Part shown: in pieces, positions 15,049-24,228 of the stretch
Numbering within the stretch: the stretch's first letter is position 1
Layout: every line of letters begins with the position of its first letter
Source: Deltaproteobacteria bacterium
Lineage (GTDB): Bacteria; Desulfobacterota; Desulfomonilia; UBA1062
Length of the DNA stretch: 45,310 nucleotides
Direction of reading: 5' to 3'
Assembly: GCA_029547045.1 (NCBI GenBank)
Contig: JAKPQL010000036.1
Coordinates: forward strand, 1-45,310
Notes under the pieces: model-generated
What the model was told of the DNA's origin: nothing
What the model saw: only the letters and a program-made list of their open reading frames with translations
Databases searched by the model: none
Position numbers and translations under genes: made by a program

Positions 15049-16050
15049 ATGTCCGAGCTGCGCAAGGACCCGGTGGTGGAGCGGTGGGTGCTCGTGGCGG
15101 ACGATGCCCTGCGCTCGCCCGTGATCCCCCGAAGCCGGGATCGCATCGATGGAGGGCTTCTCTGTCCCTTCTGCCCGGGGAACGAGCACCTCTGCCCGCC
15201 GGACATCTTCGCAAACGCCCCGAATGGCTTCGTTTCCGTACACGCCGGCTGGCAGCTCCGGGTGATACCGAACCGTTCCCCGCTGCTCATGGTGGAGGAG
15301 GGGCACCGCCGCTCGGGCGAAGGGCTCTATGACAAGATAACGGGTGTGGGCGCCAACGAGGTGTTCATCGAGACGCCCGAGCACGGTATCCGCCAGTCGC
15401 AGATGAGCCCGGCCCAGCTGGAGTGCCTCATCTGGGCGTATCAGAGCCGCATCCACGACCTCAGAAAGGACGGGCGGATACGCTCGGTGTACATCTACAA
15501 GAACTGCGGCGTTCAAGCGGGAGCCACCCTTGACCACGGGTACTCGCTCCTCGTGGCGCTCCCCATTGCCCCCCGGGCGGTGGCAGAGGAGGTAGAGGGC
15601 GCCAGGAGGCATTTCCTCATCAAGGAACGCTGCATCTACTGCGACGTGATCCACCAGGAGACCGCAGCCGAGACCAGGCTCGTCGCCGAATCGACGTGCT
15701 TCATCGCCATTGAGCCCTTTGCGCCCAGGGTTCCCTTCGAAACCTGGATCCTGCCCAGGAGGCATGCACCGCGGTTCGAGCACATCGAGCCCGCGGAGGT
15801 GCACGACCTGGCGCTGATTTTCAGGGAGGTCATGTCCAGGATCGATGCAGGCCTGTGCAGCCCTGACTACAACTACTGGATCCATTCCGCGGCGTTCGGC
15901 AACGAGTGCGACCCCTATTACCACTGGCACATGGAGATCCTCCCCCGCATCGCCCCGCCCACGGGCCTCGAAGGGGGGACCGACCTCTACTACAACACCA
16001 CCCTGCCCGAGGATGCGGCCGAGTACCTGAGGAGGCTGGTGATCCCGTGA
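15049..16050 (+). CDS. GalT-family nucleotidyltransferase homologue with altered active site
   Basis: A 333-residue HIT-superfamily protein aligned over its length with galactose-1-phosphate uridylyltransferases. C39/C42 (CPFC) match the zinc cysteines, and the C-terminal YHWHMEILPR (H292, H294) matches the second histidine cluster. The catalytic HxHxQ motif, however, reads H163-Gly-Y165-Ser-L167: the nucleophilic His is Tyr and the Gln is Leu. The residue equivalent to the zinc ligand His115 of E. coli is N103 in GANEVFIE. Normal uridylyl transfer by a His-UMP intermediate therefore seems impossible. It may be a non-catalytic or repurposed homologue. An extra CIYC pair occurs at 195-198. It begins two bases after the GH57 stop. 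Not given the symbol galT for these reasons. Confidence 0.8.
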   Translation: MSELRKDPVVERWVLVADDALRSPVIPRSRDRIDGGLLCPFCPGNEHLCPPDIFANAPNGFVSVHAGWQLRVIPNRSPLLMVEEGHRRSGEGLYDKITGVGANEVFIETPEHGIRQSQMSPAQLECLIWAYQSRIHDLRKDGRIRSVYIYKNCGVQAGATLDHGYSLLVALPIAPRAVAEEVEGARRHFLIKERCIYCDVIHQETAAETRLVAESTCFIAIEPFAPRVPFETWILPRRHAPRFEHIEPAEVHDLALIFREVMSRIDAGLCSPDYNYWIHSAAFGNECDPYYHWHMEILPRIAPPTGLEGGTDLYYNTTLPEDAAEYLRRLVIP

Positions 16051-16072
16051 AGGGGGTCCCCGGGATGCGACC

Positions 16073-16774
16073 ATGCCGAGATTCTTTGCCGAGATCCTGA
16101 ACCACCGCTCCGCACGCATCACTGACAGGGCCGCTGTCCATCACATCACCGGCCCACTGCGAAGGCGCACCGGGGACGAGCTGGCCATCCGGGTAGGCCC
16201 GCAGGGGTATAGGGCCAGGATCACCGGTATCCGGAAGGAATCGCTCTTGCTGGAGATCCTCCGGGAGGAGACGCTGCAGGACCGGTGTGCCGGCGCGATC
16301 CACCTCTGCCTGTGCCTCTTCGATCTCAGGGACATGGAGGAAACGCTGCGGTACGCCACAGAGCTCGGCGTGACCGCCTTCCATACAGCCGTCTCCACGC
16401 GATCCAGCGTCCGATCCATCACCGCCTCCCGCATGGCCCGCTGGCACGCAATCGTACAGGAGGCGGTGAAGCAGTGCGAGAGAAGGTCCATCCCGCCCAT
16501 ACACGGCCCGCTTCCCCTGGAGGACCTCGTGCGGGGTGTGTCGCGGCAGTGGGGGCTCAGGCTGTTCGCCCACCGTGACGCCGTGCAGAGGGTCCCGGCG
16601 GGCGTTGCGGGCGATGCCGGCATCGTCATCGGTCCGGAGGGGGGGTTCACCCCGGAGGAGGTCAGGCTGATGGAGGCCGACGGCATGACCCCGGCGAGCC
16701 TGGGAGGAACCACGCTGCGGGCAGTGACCTCGGCCATCGCGGCCGTGGGTCTCCTCGGGCAGGAGCCTTCCTGA
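16073..16774 (+). CDS. rsmE: 16S rRNA (uracil1498-N3)-methyltransferase
   Basis: A 233-residue SPOUT-class methyltransferase that puts a methyl group on U1498 of 16S rRNA using S-adenosylmethionine. An N-terminal PUA-like domain (about 1-70) is followed by the trefoil-knot domain with IGPEGGFTPEEV and the terminal LRAVTSAIAA loop. Most relatives read LRxETA, so V replaces E there. CERRSIPPI matches the usual CxRxxxPxI motif. It begins 22 bases after the GalT-like gene and ends head-on with prsT, which stops 25 bases later on the other strand. Confidence 0.93.
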   Translation: MPRFFAEILNHRSARITDRAAVHHITGPLRRRTGDELAIRVGPQGYRARITGIRKESLLLEILREETLQDRCAGAIHLCLCLFDLRDMEETLRYATELGVTAFHTAVSTRSSVRSITASRMARWHAIVQEAVKQCERRSIPPIHGPLPLEDLVRGVSRQWGLRLFAHRDAVQRVPAGVAGDAGIVIGPEGGFTPEEVRLMEADGMTPASLGGTTLRAVTSAIAAVGLLGQEPS

Positions 16775-16799
16775 GGCAGGCCCCCGGCCGGGAGGCAGA

Positions 16800-19085
16800 C
16801 TACCCCTTCTTCCCTGTCTGCAGCCGGGAGAGCAGGGCCTGAGCCTGCGACTTCTCCGGGAAGGGTCTGGTGCTGCCCAGCGCCCTCTTCAGGTAGCCTT
16901 CGGCCTCGGTTCCCCGCTTCAGGTCCGCCAGGGCGAGCGCGATGTGGTAGAGGATCGTCGGCTCATCGACGAGCTTCTCGGCGGCGACCTGGAACTGGCC
17001 CAGGGCATTGTCCGGCATGCCCTTCTTCAGGTAGACGTACCCCAGCGTATCCGCCACCCGGGGGTCTTCCGGGTACATGTCCTTGGCGGTTTGCGCCAGC
17101 CTGAGGGCCTCGTCGAGATCAGCCCGGCTGCCCTGCTCCGCAAGCATCCATGCGAGGTTGTTCGCAGCCAGGCCGTTCTTCGGGTCCCTGTCGAGCACGT
17201 ACTTGTATGCCTTCTTCGCCGATTCCGCATCCCCCTTGCCCTGGTGGAGGAGCGCCAGCATGGAGGCCGCCCCCAGGTCCGAGGGGTTCTTGTGCAGGAT
17301 GGCTTCGTATTCGTCCAGGGCCTTCTGGGTCATGTTGTTCCTGACATAGTACTGCGCCAGGGCATGGTAGAGGGGCTCCTTCTTCGGGTCGGTCTTGATG
17401 GCCTGCTTGATCTCGGCCAGGGCCTGCTCCTTGTTGCCCTGCCCCTCCAGGAGCGCTGACAGGACCATGTGGCACCCTGCTGAGCCGGTCTTGGCACAGA
17501 TCGCGGAGACCTTCTCCGTTGCCTGCCGCCATCCCGCCTGGGAGGGGGCCAGGGCGGCATAGAGCGCGAGGGCCTCCTCGTTGTCCGGATAGAGGGACAG
17601 CGCGCGGTCCGCCACCGGGTACGCGCTCTTCCTGTCTTTCTGGTCCAGGAAGTATCGGATCTGCGCGTGCAGGGTGATCCATTCGTCCGGGGCCTTCTCC
17701 TTGAGAGAATCTATGTAAGGCCGGGCCGCGGCGGGGCCTGAGGACCGGAGCGCCGAAAGCGCCCCGATATAGAGGATGTCCGGGGTGATCACCCCGTGCT
17801 TCGCCATGAGATCGGCCTCGGCCAGGGCCTGCGTGAACTCCCCCTGGAGGAAATGGATCTTTGCCATCATGCGGTGGAGCACGATGTTCTGGTCGTTCTC
17901 CTTCAGAGCGCTGGCAACGAGCTCCCGCGCCTTCTTGATGTCACCCTTGAGGAGGTATGCCTGGCCCGCGGTGGAGGCGACGTCAGGGCTCAGGGAGGCT
18001 GTCTTCAGGGGCTGCTCCAGTACCTCCAGGGCCTTGGCGGCGTTCTTCTCGTCCAGGTAGATCTGGGCCAGCAGGACCCGCGAGAGGATGTCCTTGGCAT
18101 CTGTTTCAATGGTCTCCGTGAGCAGCTTCTTCGCCTCCCCGGGGTTCTTCTTTTCGAGATAGAGCTGGGAGATCAGGGTGCGGATCTGGGTGGTGTCCTT
18201 GATGTCCCGGGCCTTCTGTGCTGCCCTCAGCGATCCGTCCAGGTCTTTCCTGGTATGGAGGATGGTGGCCTCCAGCAGGTAGGGCTCCGGGCTGTCCGGA
18301 TACTTTTTCCGGAGCGTCTCGAGCTGATTCGTGTAGAGGGCGTCCATCTTGTTCCGCGCATAGAACATGGCCAGGGCAACGCCGGCCGTGACGCTCTCCC
18401 CGGACACCTTGTAGGCCTCCTCGGCCCATTTCGTTGCGGCAGGGGTGTCGTTGCGTGACGCATAGACGTCGCTCGCCATGAAGCGCAGCCTGGTGGACTT
18501 GGGGAACAGGGTCGTGCCCTTCTCTATCACGGTGAGGGCATCAGGGGTCATGCCAACGGCCATGTACATCTGGGCGATGTTGATGTACATCTCCTCGGTG
18601 GGGTTCGGTTCCTTGATCAGGGCCTCCATGATGGCAATGCCCTCGGAGCGCTTACCGCCCATGAACAGTGACTGGGCGAGCACTTCCCGCGCGATGAGAT
18701 GCTTGGGGTCGATCTCGAGGATTGCCTTCGCCTCGGCCTGGGCGCGGTCATACTTCTTCGCCAGCAGGAGCATGGAGGCGATGTACTCCCTGGCCTTTAC
18801 GTTTTTCGGCTCCGCCCTCGAGGCCTTGGAGAAGGACATGAAGGCCTCCTGGGGCCTGCTCAGCTTCAGCTGCGCCTCGCCGAGGCTGATGAGCGTCTTG
18901 GCGTCGTCGGGTGCTATCTGCAGGGCGTTCTGGTACTGGATGACGGCCTCTGCGTACTTGCCGTCCTCCTGGTACTTCTGAGCGCTTGCGAGGTAGGCCT
19001 CGCGTTTTTCCTCCGGGCTCTTGCTGCAGCCGGCGACCAGGACAACCATGACCATGAACAGGACCGCTGTGGACAACCTCCCCAT
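16800..19085 (-). CDS. prsT: PEP-CTERM-system TPR-repeat lipoprotein PrsT
   Basis: A 761-residue lipoprotein. The signal ends in the lipobox LVAGC with C20 as the lipid-bearing residue. It is followed by KSPEEKREAYLASAQKY and an almost unbroken array of tetratricopeptide repeats to the C-terminus. Length and plan match the TIGR02917 family (PrsT), which occurs with exosortase/PEP-CTERM exopolysaccharide systems and probably acts as a periplasmic or outer-membrane scaffold. The ATG at 19085 has GGGAGGGGG just upstream; a frame extended to 19313 would destroy the signal. It is divergent from a PEP-CTERM-associated sugar transferase, across a 263-base gap, which supports the assignment. Confidence 0.9.
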   Translation of the reverse strand: MGRLSTAVLFMVMVVLVAGCSKSPEEKREAYLASAQKYQEDGKYAEAVIQYQNALQIAPDDAKTLISLGEAQLKLSRPQEAFMSFSKASRAEPKNVKAREYIASMLLLAKKYDRAQAEAKAILEIDPKHLIAREVLAQSLFMGGKRSEGIAIMEALIKEPNPTEEMYINIAQMYMAVGMTPDALTVIEKGTTLFPKSTRLRFMASDVYASRNDTPAATKWAEEAYKVSGESVTAGVALAMFYARNKMDALYTNQLETLRKKYPDSPEPYLLEATILHTRKDLDGSLRAAQKARDIKDTTQIRTLISQLYLEKKNPGEAKKLLTETIETDAKDILSRVLLAQIYLDEKNAAKALEVLEQPLKTASLSPDVASTAGQAYLLKGDIKKARELVASALKENDQNIVLHRMMAKIHFLQGEFTQALAEADLMAKHGVITPDILYIGALSALRSSGPAAARPYIDSLKEKAPDEWITLHAQIRYFLDQKDRKSAYPVADRALSLYPDNEEALALYAALAPSQAGWRQATEKVSAICAKTGSAGCHMVLSALLEGQGNKEQALAEIKQAIKTDPKKEPLYHALAQYYVRNNMTQKALDEYEAILHKNPSDLGAASMLALLHQGKGDAESAKKAYKYVLDRDPKNGLAANNLAWMLAEQGSRADLDEALRLAQTAKDMYPEDPRVADTLGYVYLKKGMPDNALGQFQVAAEKLVDEPTILYHIALALADLKRGTEAEGYLKRALGSTRPFPEKSQAQALLSRLQTGKKG

Positions 19086-19229
19086 ATACCCCCTCCCTCG
19101 ATTCGTGGGGTCACCATAGCACAGAAGGCGGACCAGGAAAAGCCGCATCAAGGCCGCCGGAATCCCGGCTTCAGGAGTTCCCCCGTGACCGGGGTGTCCA
19201 CCCGGCGGGACATGTGTATGAGATTTGCG

Positions 19230-19259
19230 TTGACGAGGCTGATCCTCTTCTGTGATAAA
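19230..19259 (+). promoter_or_regulatory. Candidate promoter for the sugar transferase
   Basis: TTGACG (19230-19235, 5/6) is followed after 18 bases by GATAAA (19254-19259, 4/6). The leader would be about 80 bases. The rest of the gap 19086-19348 shows GC-rich short repeats but no clear minus-strand promoter for prsT. Confidence 0.4.
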
Positions 19260-19348
19260 AACGGATGATTGGGGGTGTACGGACCGATCTGCGTGACGCT
19301 CCCCTGTTTCCATCCAGAAAAGATTGCGGTTTTCCGATAAAGGGATAG

Positions 19349-20701
19349 ATGAAGAGGCTCTTTTCCGCAGCCTTGCTTTTGATTCTTGACATTGCAGTGG
19401 CCTTCGGGGCGGTGTACCTGGGAAAATTCTTCCAGAGGCTGCTTCCGGAGGTGTGCCTTCCCGACGAGCTCCTGTGGGTAAAGGCCGGGGTATACACCGG
19501 GGTGACGGTCCTGTGCTTCTATTTCCAGGACCTCTACGACTGGAAGTACTGGAAGAAGACCTCGGAGCTCATCTCGTCCATCCTCCTGGGTGAGGGGCTG
19601 ACACTGATCATCCTGGCGGTGCTCTACTATATCCTTCCCGTGGTCGGTCTGGAGCGGGATGTACTGCTCATGGCCATCGCCGTGACCCTGGTGCTCGTGT
19701 TCCTCTTCCGGGTGGTCTACCTCAAGCTGAGGTTCACCCAGTACACCGGACTGCGGGTGGTCATCTTCGGAGACGGCGAGAATGCCAAGTTCCTCTACCG
19801 GGAGATACGTTCCGGGGGGTACCCGGTGATCTTCGAGGGGTATGTGGGCCGGAGTAACTGGGATCTCCCCCTGAGGTGTCTGGGAGAGGTCTCGGATCTC
19901 ACCGGAATGATCAGGAAGATGGAGCCGGATCTGCTGGTGGTGGCCCCCGACGGGTGGCGGGGCACCCTGCCTGTCGAGGACCTCCTCAGGGTGAAGTTCA
20001 CCCTGTGCGACGTCATCGACGGGCCCACCTTCTACGAACAGGTCACCGGGAGGATCCTCGTGGAGGAGATCCGGCCGAGTTCCATCATCTTCACCCGGGG
20101 GTTCCAGAGCTCGCGCTTCCAGGACATCGTGAAGCGGATGTTCGACCTGGTTTTCGCCCTGGTCGGCCTGGTCCTCTCCTCGCCCATCATGCTCTTCACA
20201 GCCGCTGCCATACGCCTGGAGTCGCCGGGGCCCATCTTCTACCTCCAGCACCGGGTGGGTATGGACGGGAAGGACTTCAAGGTGATCAAGTTCCGGTCCA
20301 TGCGGCAGGATGCCGAGAAGGACGGGCCCCGGTGGGCCAGCGAGAACGACCCACGCATCACGCGGGTGGGAAGAATCATCCGGAAGCTGCGCATCGACGA
20401 ACTCCCCCAGTTCATCAACGTGATCAAGAACGACATGAGCTTCGTCGGCCCCCGGCCCGAGCGGCGCTTCTTCGTGGACCAGCTCGAGAAGGCAATACCC
20501 TTCTATGCCCTGCGGCTGCATGCCAAGCCGGGCATCACCGGCTGGGCGCAGATCAACTATCCCTACGGGGACACCGTGGAGGATGCGAAGGAGAAGCTCA
20601 AGTACGAGCTGTACTACATGAAACACCGCTCCCTGTGGCTCGATCTGGTGATCATTTTCCAGACCCTCAAGGTGGCCGTCAAGGGCCGCGGGTCCCAGTA
20701 G
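19349..20701 (+). CDS. Polyprenyl-phosphate sugar transferase, PEP-CTERM-associated type
   Basis: A 450-residue inner-membrane priming glycosyltransferase. It has four or five N-terminal spans (about 5-125), a central Rossmann-like CoA-binding region (VVIFGDGENAKFLYREI), a further span (about 260-285), and the C-terminal bacterial sugar transferase domain with KRMFDLVFALVGLVL, KFRSM, LRIDELPQFINV and MSFVGPRPE. It would load the first sugar phosphate onto undecaprenyl phosphate to begin repeat-unit assembly. The layout matches TIGR03013, the sugar transferase that accompanies exosortase/PEP-CTERM loci. AAAGGGA lies four bases before the ATG. It meets map head-on. Confidence 0.92.
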   Translation: MKRLFSAALLLILDIAVAFGAVYLGKFFQRLLPEVCLPDELLWVKAGVYTGVTVLCFYFQDLYDWKYWKKTSELISSILLGEGLTLIILAVLYYILPVVGLERDVLLMAIAVTLVLVFLFRVVYLKLRFTQYTGLRVVIFGDGENAKFLYREIRSGGYPVIFEGYVGRSNWDLPLRCLGEVSDLTGMIRKMEPDLLVVAPDGWRGTLPVEDLLRVKFTLCDVIDGPTFYEQVTGRILVEEIRPSSIIFTRGFQSSRFQDIVKRMFDLVFALVGLVLSSPIMLFTAAAIRLESPGPIFYLQHRVGMDGKDFKVIKFRSMRQDAEKDGPRWASENDPRITRVGRIIRKLRIDELPQFINVIKNDMSFVGPRPERRFFVDQLEKAIPFYALRLHAKPGITGWAQINYPYGDTVEDAKEKLKYELYYMKHRSLWLDLVIIFQTLKVAVKGRGSQ

Positions 20702-20748
20702 CCCGTTCCGGCAGTCCTGTCTCTTGATTCCTGCGCGGTGAATGTGCC

Positions 20749-21495
20749 TTACAGGGCGCTCAGGACGAGCGGCCCGTTCGCGGTGACGGCGATGCTGTGC
20801 TCGAAGTGGGCGGAAAGCGAGCCGTCTGCAGTGACTGCGGTCCATCCGTCCGGCCGTATGCTGACCTTCCAGGTCCCCTCGTTCACCATGGGCTCGATGG
20901 CAAAGGTCATTCCCTCCTTCAGCACGGGTCCGGTGCCTTTCCTGCCGAAGTTGGGGATCTGGGGGTCTTCGTGCAGGAGCTTCCCGATGCCGTGGCCCAC
21001 GAACTCCCTCACCACGTGGAATCCGGCCGATTCCACGACCTTCTGGATCGCGGCGGAGATGTCGTGGAGGCGGTTGCCCGGGCTGGCCTGGCCGATCCCC
21101 TCGTACAGGGCCTTCTCCGTGACATCCATGAGCCGTCTGGCCTTCGGTGAGATCTCCCCCACGGCAAAAGTCCGCGACGAGTCTGAGTAGAACCCCTCAT
21201 GGAGCGCCCCCACGTCGATGCTCACGATGTCTCCCGTCATGAGCCTCCGGCTCGACGGGATGCCGTGGATGACCTCTTCGTTCACCGAGGTGCAGAGGGT
21301 GCAGGGATACCCCCGGTACCCCTTGAAAGCGGGAGAGGCATGGTGCGAGCGGATGAAGAGCTCCGCCTCGGCGTCGAGCTCGGCGGTGGTGATCCCGGGC
21401 TGCACCATGGGCGCGAGGTGCTCGAACAGCTGGGCCAGGATGCGGTTTGCCTCCCGCATGATGGAGATCTCATGGGGTGACTTGAGGATGATCAT
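20749..21495 (-). CDS. map: Methionine aminopeptidase, type I
   Basis: A 248-residue metalloprotease that removes the initiator methionine from new proteins. All metal and substrate residues are visible: His in VNEEVIHGIP, Asp in SIDVG, Asp in YSDSSRTF, His in VGHGIGKLLHEDP, Glu in FAIEPM and Glu in HFEHSIAV. Length is normal for type Ia without an N-terminal zinc extension. The ATG overlaps the hisG stop by 4 bp (ATGA), so it is the last gene of a hisI-hisG-map operon, an unusual place for map, which more often sits in ribosomal protein clusters. Confidence 0.95.
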   Translation of the reverse strand: MIILKSPHEISIMREANRILAQLFEHLAPMVQPGITTAELDAEAELFIRSHHASPAFKGYRGYPCTLCTSVNEEVIHGIPSSRRLMTGDIVSIDVGALHEGFYSDSSRTFAVGEISPKARRLMDVTEKALYEGIGQASPGNRLHDISAAIQKVVESAGFHVVREFVGHGIGKLLHEDPQIPNFGRKGTGPVLKEGMTFAIEPMVNEGTWKVSIRPDGWTAVTADGSLSAHFEHSIAVTANGPLVLSAL

Positions 21496-22370
21496 CCATC
21501 AAGGACCTTTTTCAGGGGATACTCGATGATGCCCCTGGCCCCTGCCTTGAGGAGCTCTGGGATGAGTGAGCGGGAGTGTGACTCGTTGATGATGATCTCC
21601 AGGGAGTACCACTGCGGATCGTGGAGCGGCGAGACAGTGGGGGAGGTCAGGGCGGGGAGCATCCTGATGACTGCCTCCAGAGAGTCCTTGGGCGCGTTCA
21701 TCTTCAGGCCCACCATGCCAGCGGCCTGCAGGGCCGATTTCAGCATGAGCGCGATCTGCTCGATCTTGGAGCGCTTCTTCGGGTCTCTCCACGATTTCCT
21801 GTTGGCGATGAGCTTGGTATTGGTGACGAGGAGTTCGTCGATGATCCGCAGGTTGTGCGCCCTGATGGTGGACCCGGTCTCGGTGACCTCCACGATGGCA
21901 TCCGCCAGGCCCTCCACCACCTTGGCCTCGGTGGCGCCCCAGGAGAACTCCACCTCCACGGGGATGCCCCGCTCCCGGAAAAACTGCCGGGTGAAGTTCA
22001 CGAGCTCGGTGGCGATCTTCTTGCCCTTCAGGTCGTGGATGGTTTTGATGGGAGAGGCATCGGCCACGGCAAGGACCCACTTGGCCGGTTTCTGTGTGGC
22101 CTTGGAGTAGACGAGGTCCGCCACTTCCACCACGTCGGATCCGTTCTCCAGGATCCAGTCCTTGCCGGTGAGCGCCAGGTCGAACAGCCCGGATTCCACG
22201 TACCGCGACACCTCCTGGGCCCTCACCAGGGCGCACTCGATGTCCGCATCGTCGATGGTGGGGAAGTAGCTGCGGGACGAGGTTCCGATGATCCAGCCCG
22301 CATCCTTGAACAGCTCGATGGTGGAGGTCTGGAGGCTTCCCTTGGGGATGGCCAGGCGTATCAGACTCAT
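21492..22370 (-). CDS. hisG: ATP phosphoribosyltransferase, long form
   Basis: A 292-residue enzyme for the first step of histidine synthesis (ATP + PRPP to phosphoribosyl-ATP). The periplasmic-binding-protein-like catalytic half shows RLAIPKGSL at the start, [29 protein letters not shown] and the PRPP-binding [13 protein letters not shown]. Residues after about 215 form the ACT-like regulatory domain of long HisG, so histidine feedback without HisZ is expected. It overlaps hisI by 4 bp and map by 4 bp. Confidence 0.95.
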   Translation of the reverse strand: MSLIRLAIPKGSLQTSTIELFKDAGWIIGTSSRSYFPTIDDADIECALVRAQEVSRYVESGLFDLALTGKDWILENGSDVVEVADLVYSKATQKPAKWVLAVADASPIKTIHDLKGKKIATELVNFTRQFFRERGIPVEVEFSWGATEAKVVEGLADAIVEVTETGSTIRAHNLRIIDELLVTNTKLIANRKSWRDPKKRSKIEQIALMLKSALQAAGMVGLKMNAPKDSLEAVIRMLPALTSPTVSPLHDPQWYSLEIIINESHSRSLIPELLKAGARGIIEYPLKKVLDG

Positions 22371-22747
22371 TTCTTGTATACCTCTTTCGGGTCGAATATC
22401 TTCACGCCGTCCTCGTGCGCCACGCCGCCTTCAACCTTGAGGAAGAAGCACGACCGGTACCCGGTGTGGCAGGCCGCCCGGCCGATCTGGTTCACCTTGA
22501 GGAGGATGGTGTCGTGGTCGCAGTCGATGCGGATCTCGCGCACCTCCTGCACGTTGCCGGATTCCTCCCCCTTTCTCCAGAGCCTGTTCCTCGAACGGCT
22601 GAAGTAGCAGGCCCTGCCGGTGCGGAGCGTCTCCCGGAAGGACTCCTCGTTCATGTACGCGAGCATGAGCACTTCGCCCGTTGCCGCATCCTGTGCGATG
22701 GCCGGGACGAGACCGCCCGACTTTTCAAAATCCACCAGCTTTTCCAT
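22367..22747 (-). CDS. hisI: Phosphoribosyl-AMP cyclohydrolase
   Basis: A 126-residue zinc enzyme for the third step of histidine synthesis. The motifs [37 protein letters not shown] (Mg ligands) and [10 protein letters not shown] (zinc Cys) are complete. There is no HisE domain, so the pyrophosphohydrolase is encoded elsewhere. The ATG at 22747 follows AGGAGT by seven bases; the longer frame to 22804 adds unconserved residues. A 123-base gap separates it from lpdA upstream. Confidence 0.95.
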   Translation of the reverse strand: MEKLVDFEKSGGLVPAIAQDAATGEVLMLAYMNEESFRETLRTGRACYFSRSRNRLWRKGEESGNVQEVREIRIDCDHDTILLKVNQIGRAACHTGYRSCFFLKVEGGVAHEDGVKIFDPKEVYKK

Positions 22748-22870
22748 GGCATCACTCCTGTGAGGGGGGCTTAACAGGTTTTCGTAAAACGTGTCAAGGG
22801 ACATGTCCCCGGGGGAGAAGAGGGGAATACGCGGGTACCCTGTCCATGCTGTGGCCTGGGGAAGGCCCCT

Positions 22871-24226
22871 TCAGGGCTTGTTGATGCTGAGGCCCAGCAC
22901 GTCTTCCGCCGCCTCCTTGAGGAGCTCCGCCATGGTGGGGTGGGGGTAGCAGGGGGCCAGGAACTCCTCCACGCTGAGGCGGCGCTGAACGGCCAGGGAG
23001 GCCCAGGAGATGAGCTCCGTGGCATGGGGGGCCACGATGGTCACGCGCTCCATGAGGCCCTCGGGGCTGCAGAGGACCGTTGCGAAGCCCTCGGATTCAT
23101 CCATGGTGCGGGCCCTGCCCAGGGAGGACACCGGGAAGGTGCCCGTCTTTCTTCCCTCGCCGTCCCTCGACCGGCCCACCGACGCCACCTCGGGATGGGT
23201 GAACACCACCGAGGGGATGGCGGAATAGTCCATGGTCCTGGTGGTGTCTCCCAGGATGCGAGCAACGGCAACCTGGGCCTCCTTGGATGCCACATGGGCG
23301 TACATGTGCGCTCCCGTGACGTCGCCCACTGCGTAGACGCCGGGAAGGTTCGTCCGCATGGTCCCGTCCACCAGGATACCGCCGGCGGGTGTCAGCGCGA
23401 TGCCGAGCTCCGAGAGCCCGTTCGGGACCACCGCCTCACGGCCTACGCACAGGAGAATGCTGTCGCCGATGAGGGTCTGGCGACCTGACGGCGTCTCCAC
23501 GGTGAGCGAGTACTGCGAGTTTTTTTCCACCGACACCACCCTTGCCGATGTCACGAAGTGGATCTTCCGGTACGCTGACACCAGGGTCCGGGAGACCTCC
23601 TCGTCCTCGGTGGCCAGGACCCTCTCCATGGCCTCCACGACGGTCACCCCGGCCCCGAGGTGCGAGAAGATGTGGGCCATCTCCATGCCGATGACCCCGC
23701 CGCCCACGATGAGCAGCGAGGCCGGACTCGAACGCAGGTCAAAGACCTCGTCGCTCGTCATGAGCCCCGGGACATCGAACAGGGCTGGCCGCTTGGGCCG
23801 GGAACCGGTGGCGATGATGATGGAGGACGCCTCGACATGGGCCTCGCCGATGTGCAGTGAGTGCTCCCCCGTGAATCGCGCATACCCGGGGTACACATCC
23901 ACCCCTGCCCGGGAAAGGAGATGCTCGATCCCCTTGACGAGCCGGGTCACGATCCTGGTCTTGCGCCTGTGCAGGTTCTCCAGGGAGAGGGACGCCGTGA
24001 CGGGGTCGAGCCCGTAGCGCTGGGCATTGGCCATCCGGATCACGAGGCCGATGCTCTCGATGTAGCTTTTGGCCGGGATGCAGCCCCTGTTGGTGCAGAC
24101 ACCCCCGCACTGCGCCCCTTCGGCGATGCCGACCTTCAGCCCCTTTCTGGCTCCGAGCAGGGCGGCGGTGTATCCCCCCGGTCCTGCGCCGATGACGAAC
24201 AGGTCATAGTGATGTGGCGTGTTCAT
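22871..24226 (-). CDS. lpdA: Dihydrolipoamide dehydrogenase
   Basis: A 451-residue FAD/NAD disulfide oxidoreductase. It shows the FAD dinucleotide fold GAGPGGYTAA, the redox pair C43-C48 region GGVCTNRGCIPAKS, a second NAD fold LIVGGGVIGMEMAHIF, the FAD motif VYAVGDVTG, and the C-terminal HPTMAE His-Glu base pair. It would reoxidise lipoamide of a 2-oxoacid dehydrogenase or the glycine cleavage H-protein; none of these partners is in the window, so the complex it serves is unknown. It begins two bases after the small coiled-coil gene. Confidence 0.9.
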   Translation of the reverse strand: MNTPHHYDLFVIGAGPGGYTAALLGARKGLKVGIAEGAQCGGVCTNRGCIPAKSYIESIGLVIRMANAQRYGLDPVTASLSLENLHRRKTRIVTRLVKGIEHLLSRAGVDVYPGYARFTGEHSLHIGEAHVEASSIIIATGSRPKRPALFDVPGLMTSDEVFDLRSSPASLLIVGGGVIGMEMAHIFSHLGAGVTVVEAMERVLATEDEEVSRTLVSAYRKIHFVTSARVVSVEKNSQYSLTVETPSGRQTLIGDSILLCVGREAVVPNGLSELGIALTPAGGILVDGTMRTNLPGVYAVGDVTGAHMYAHVASKEAQVAVARILGDTTRTMDYSAIPSVVFTHPEVASVGRSRDGEGRKTGTFPVSSLGRARTMDESEGFATVLCSPEGLMERVTIVAPHATELISWASLAVQRRLSVEEFLAPCYPHPTMAELLKEAAEDVLGLSINKP

Positions 24227-24228
24227 GG

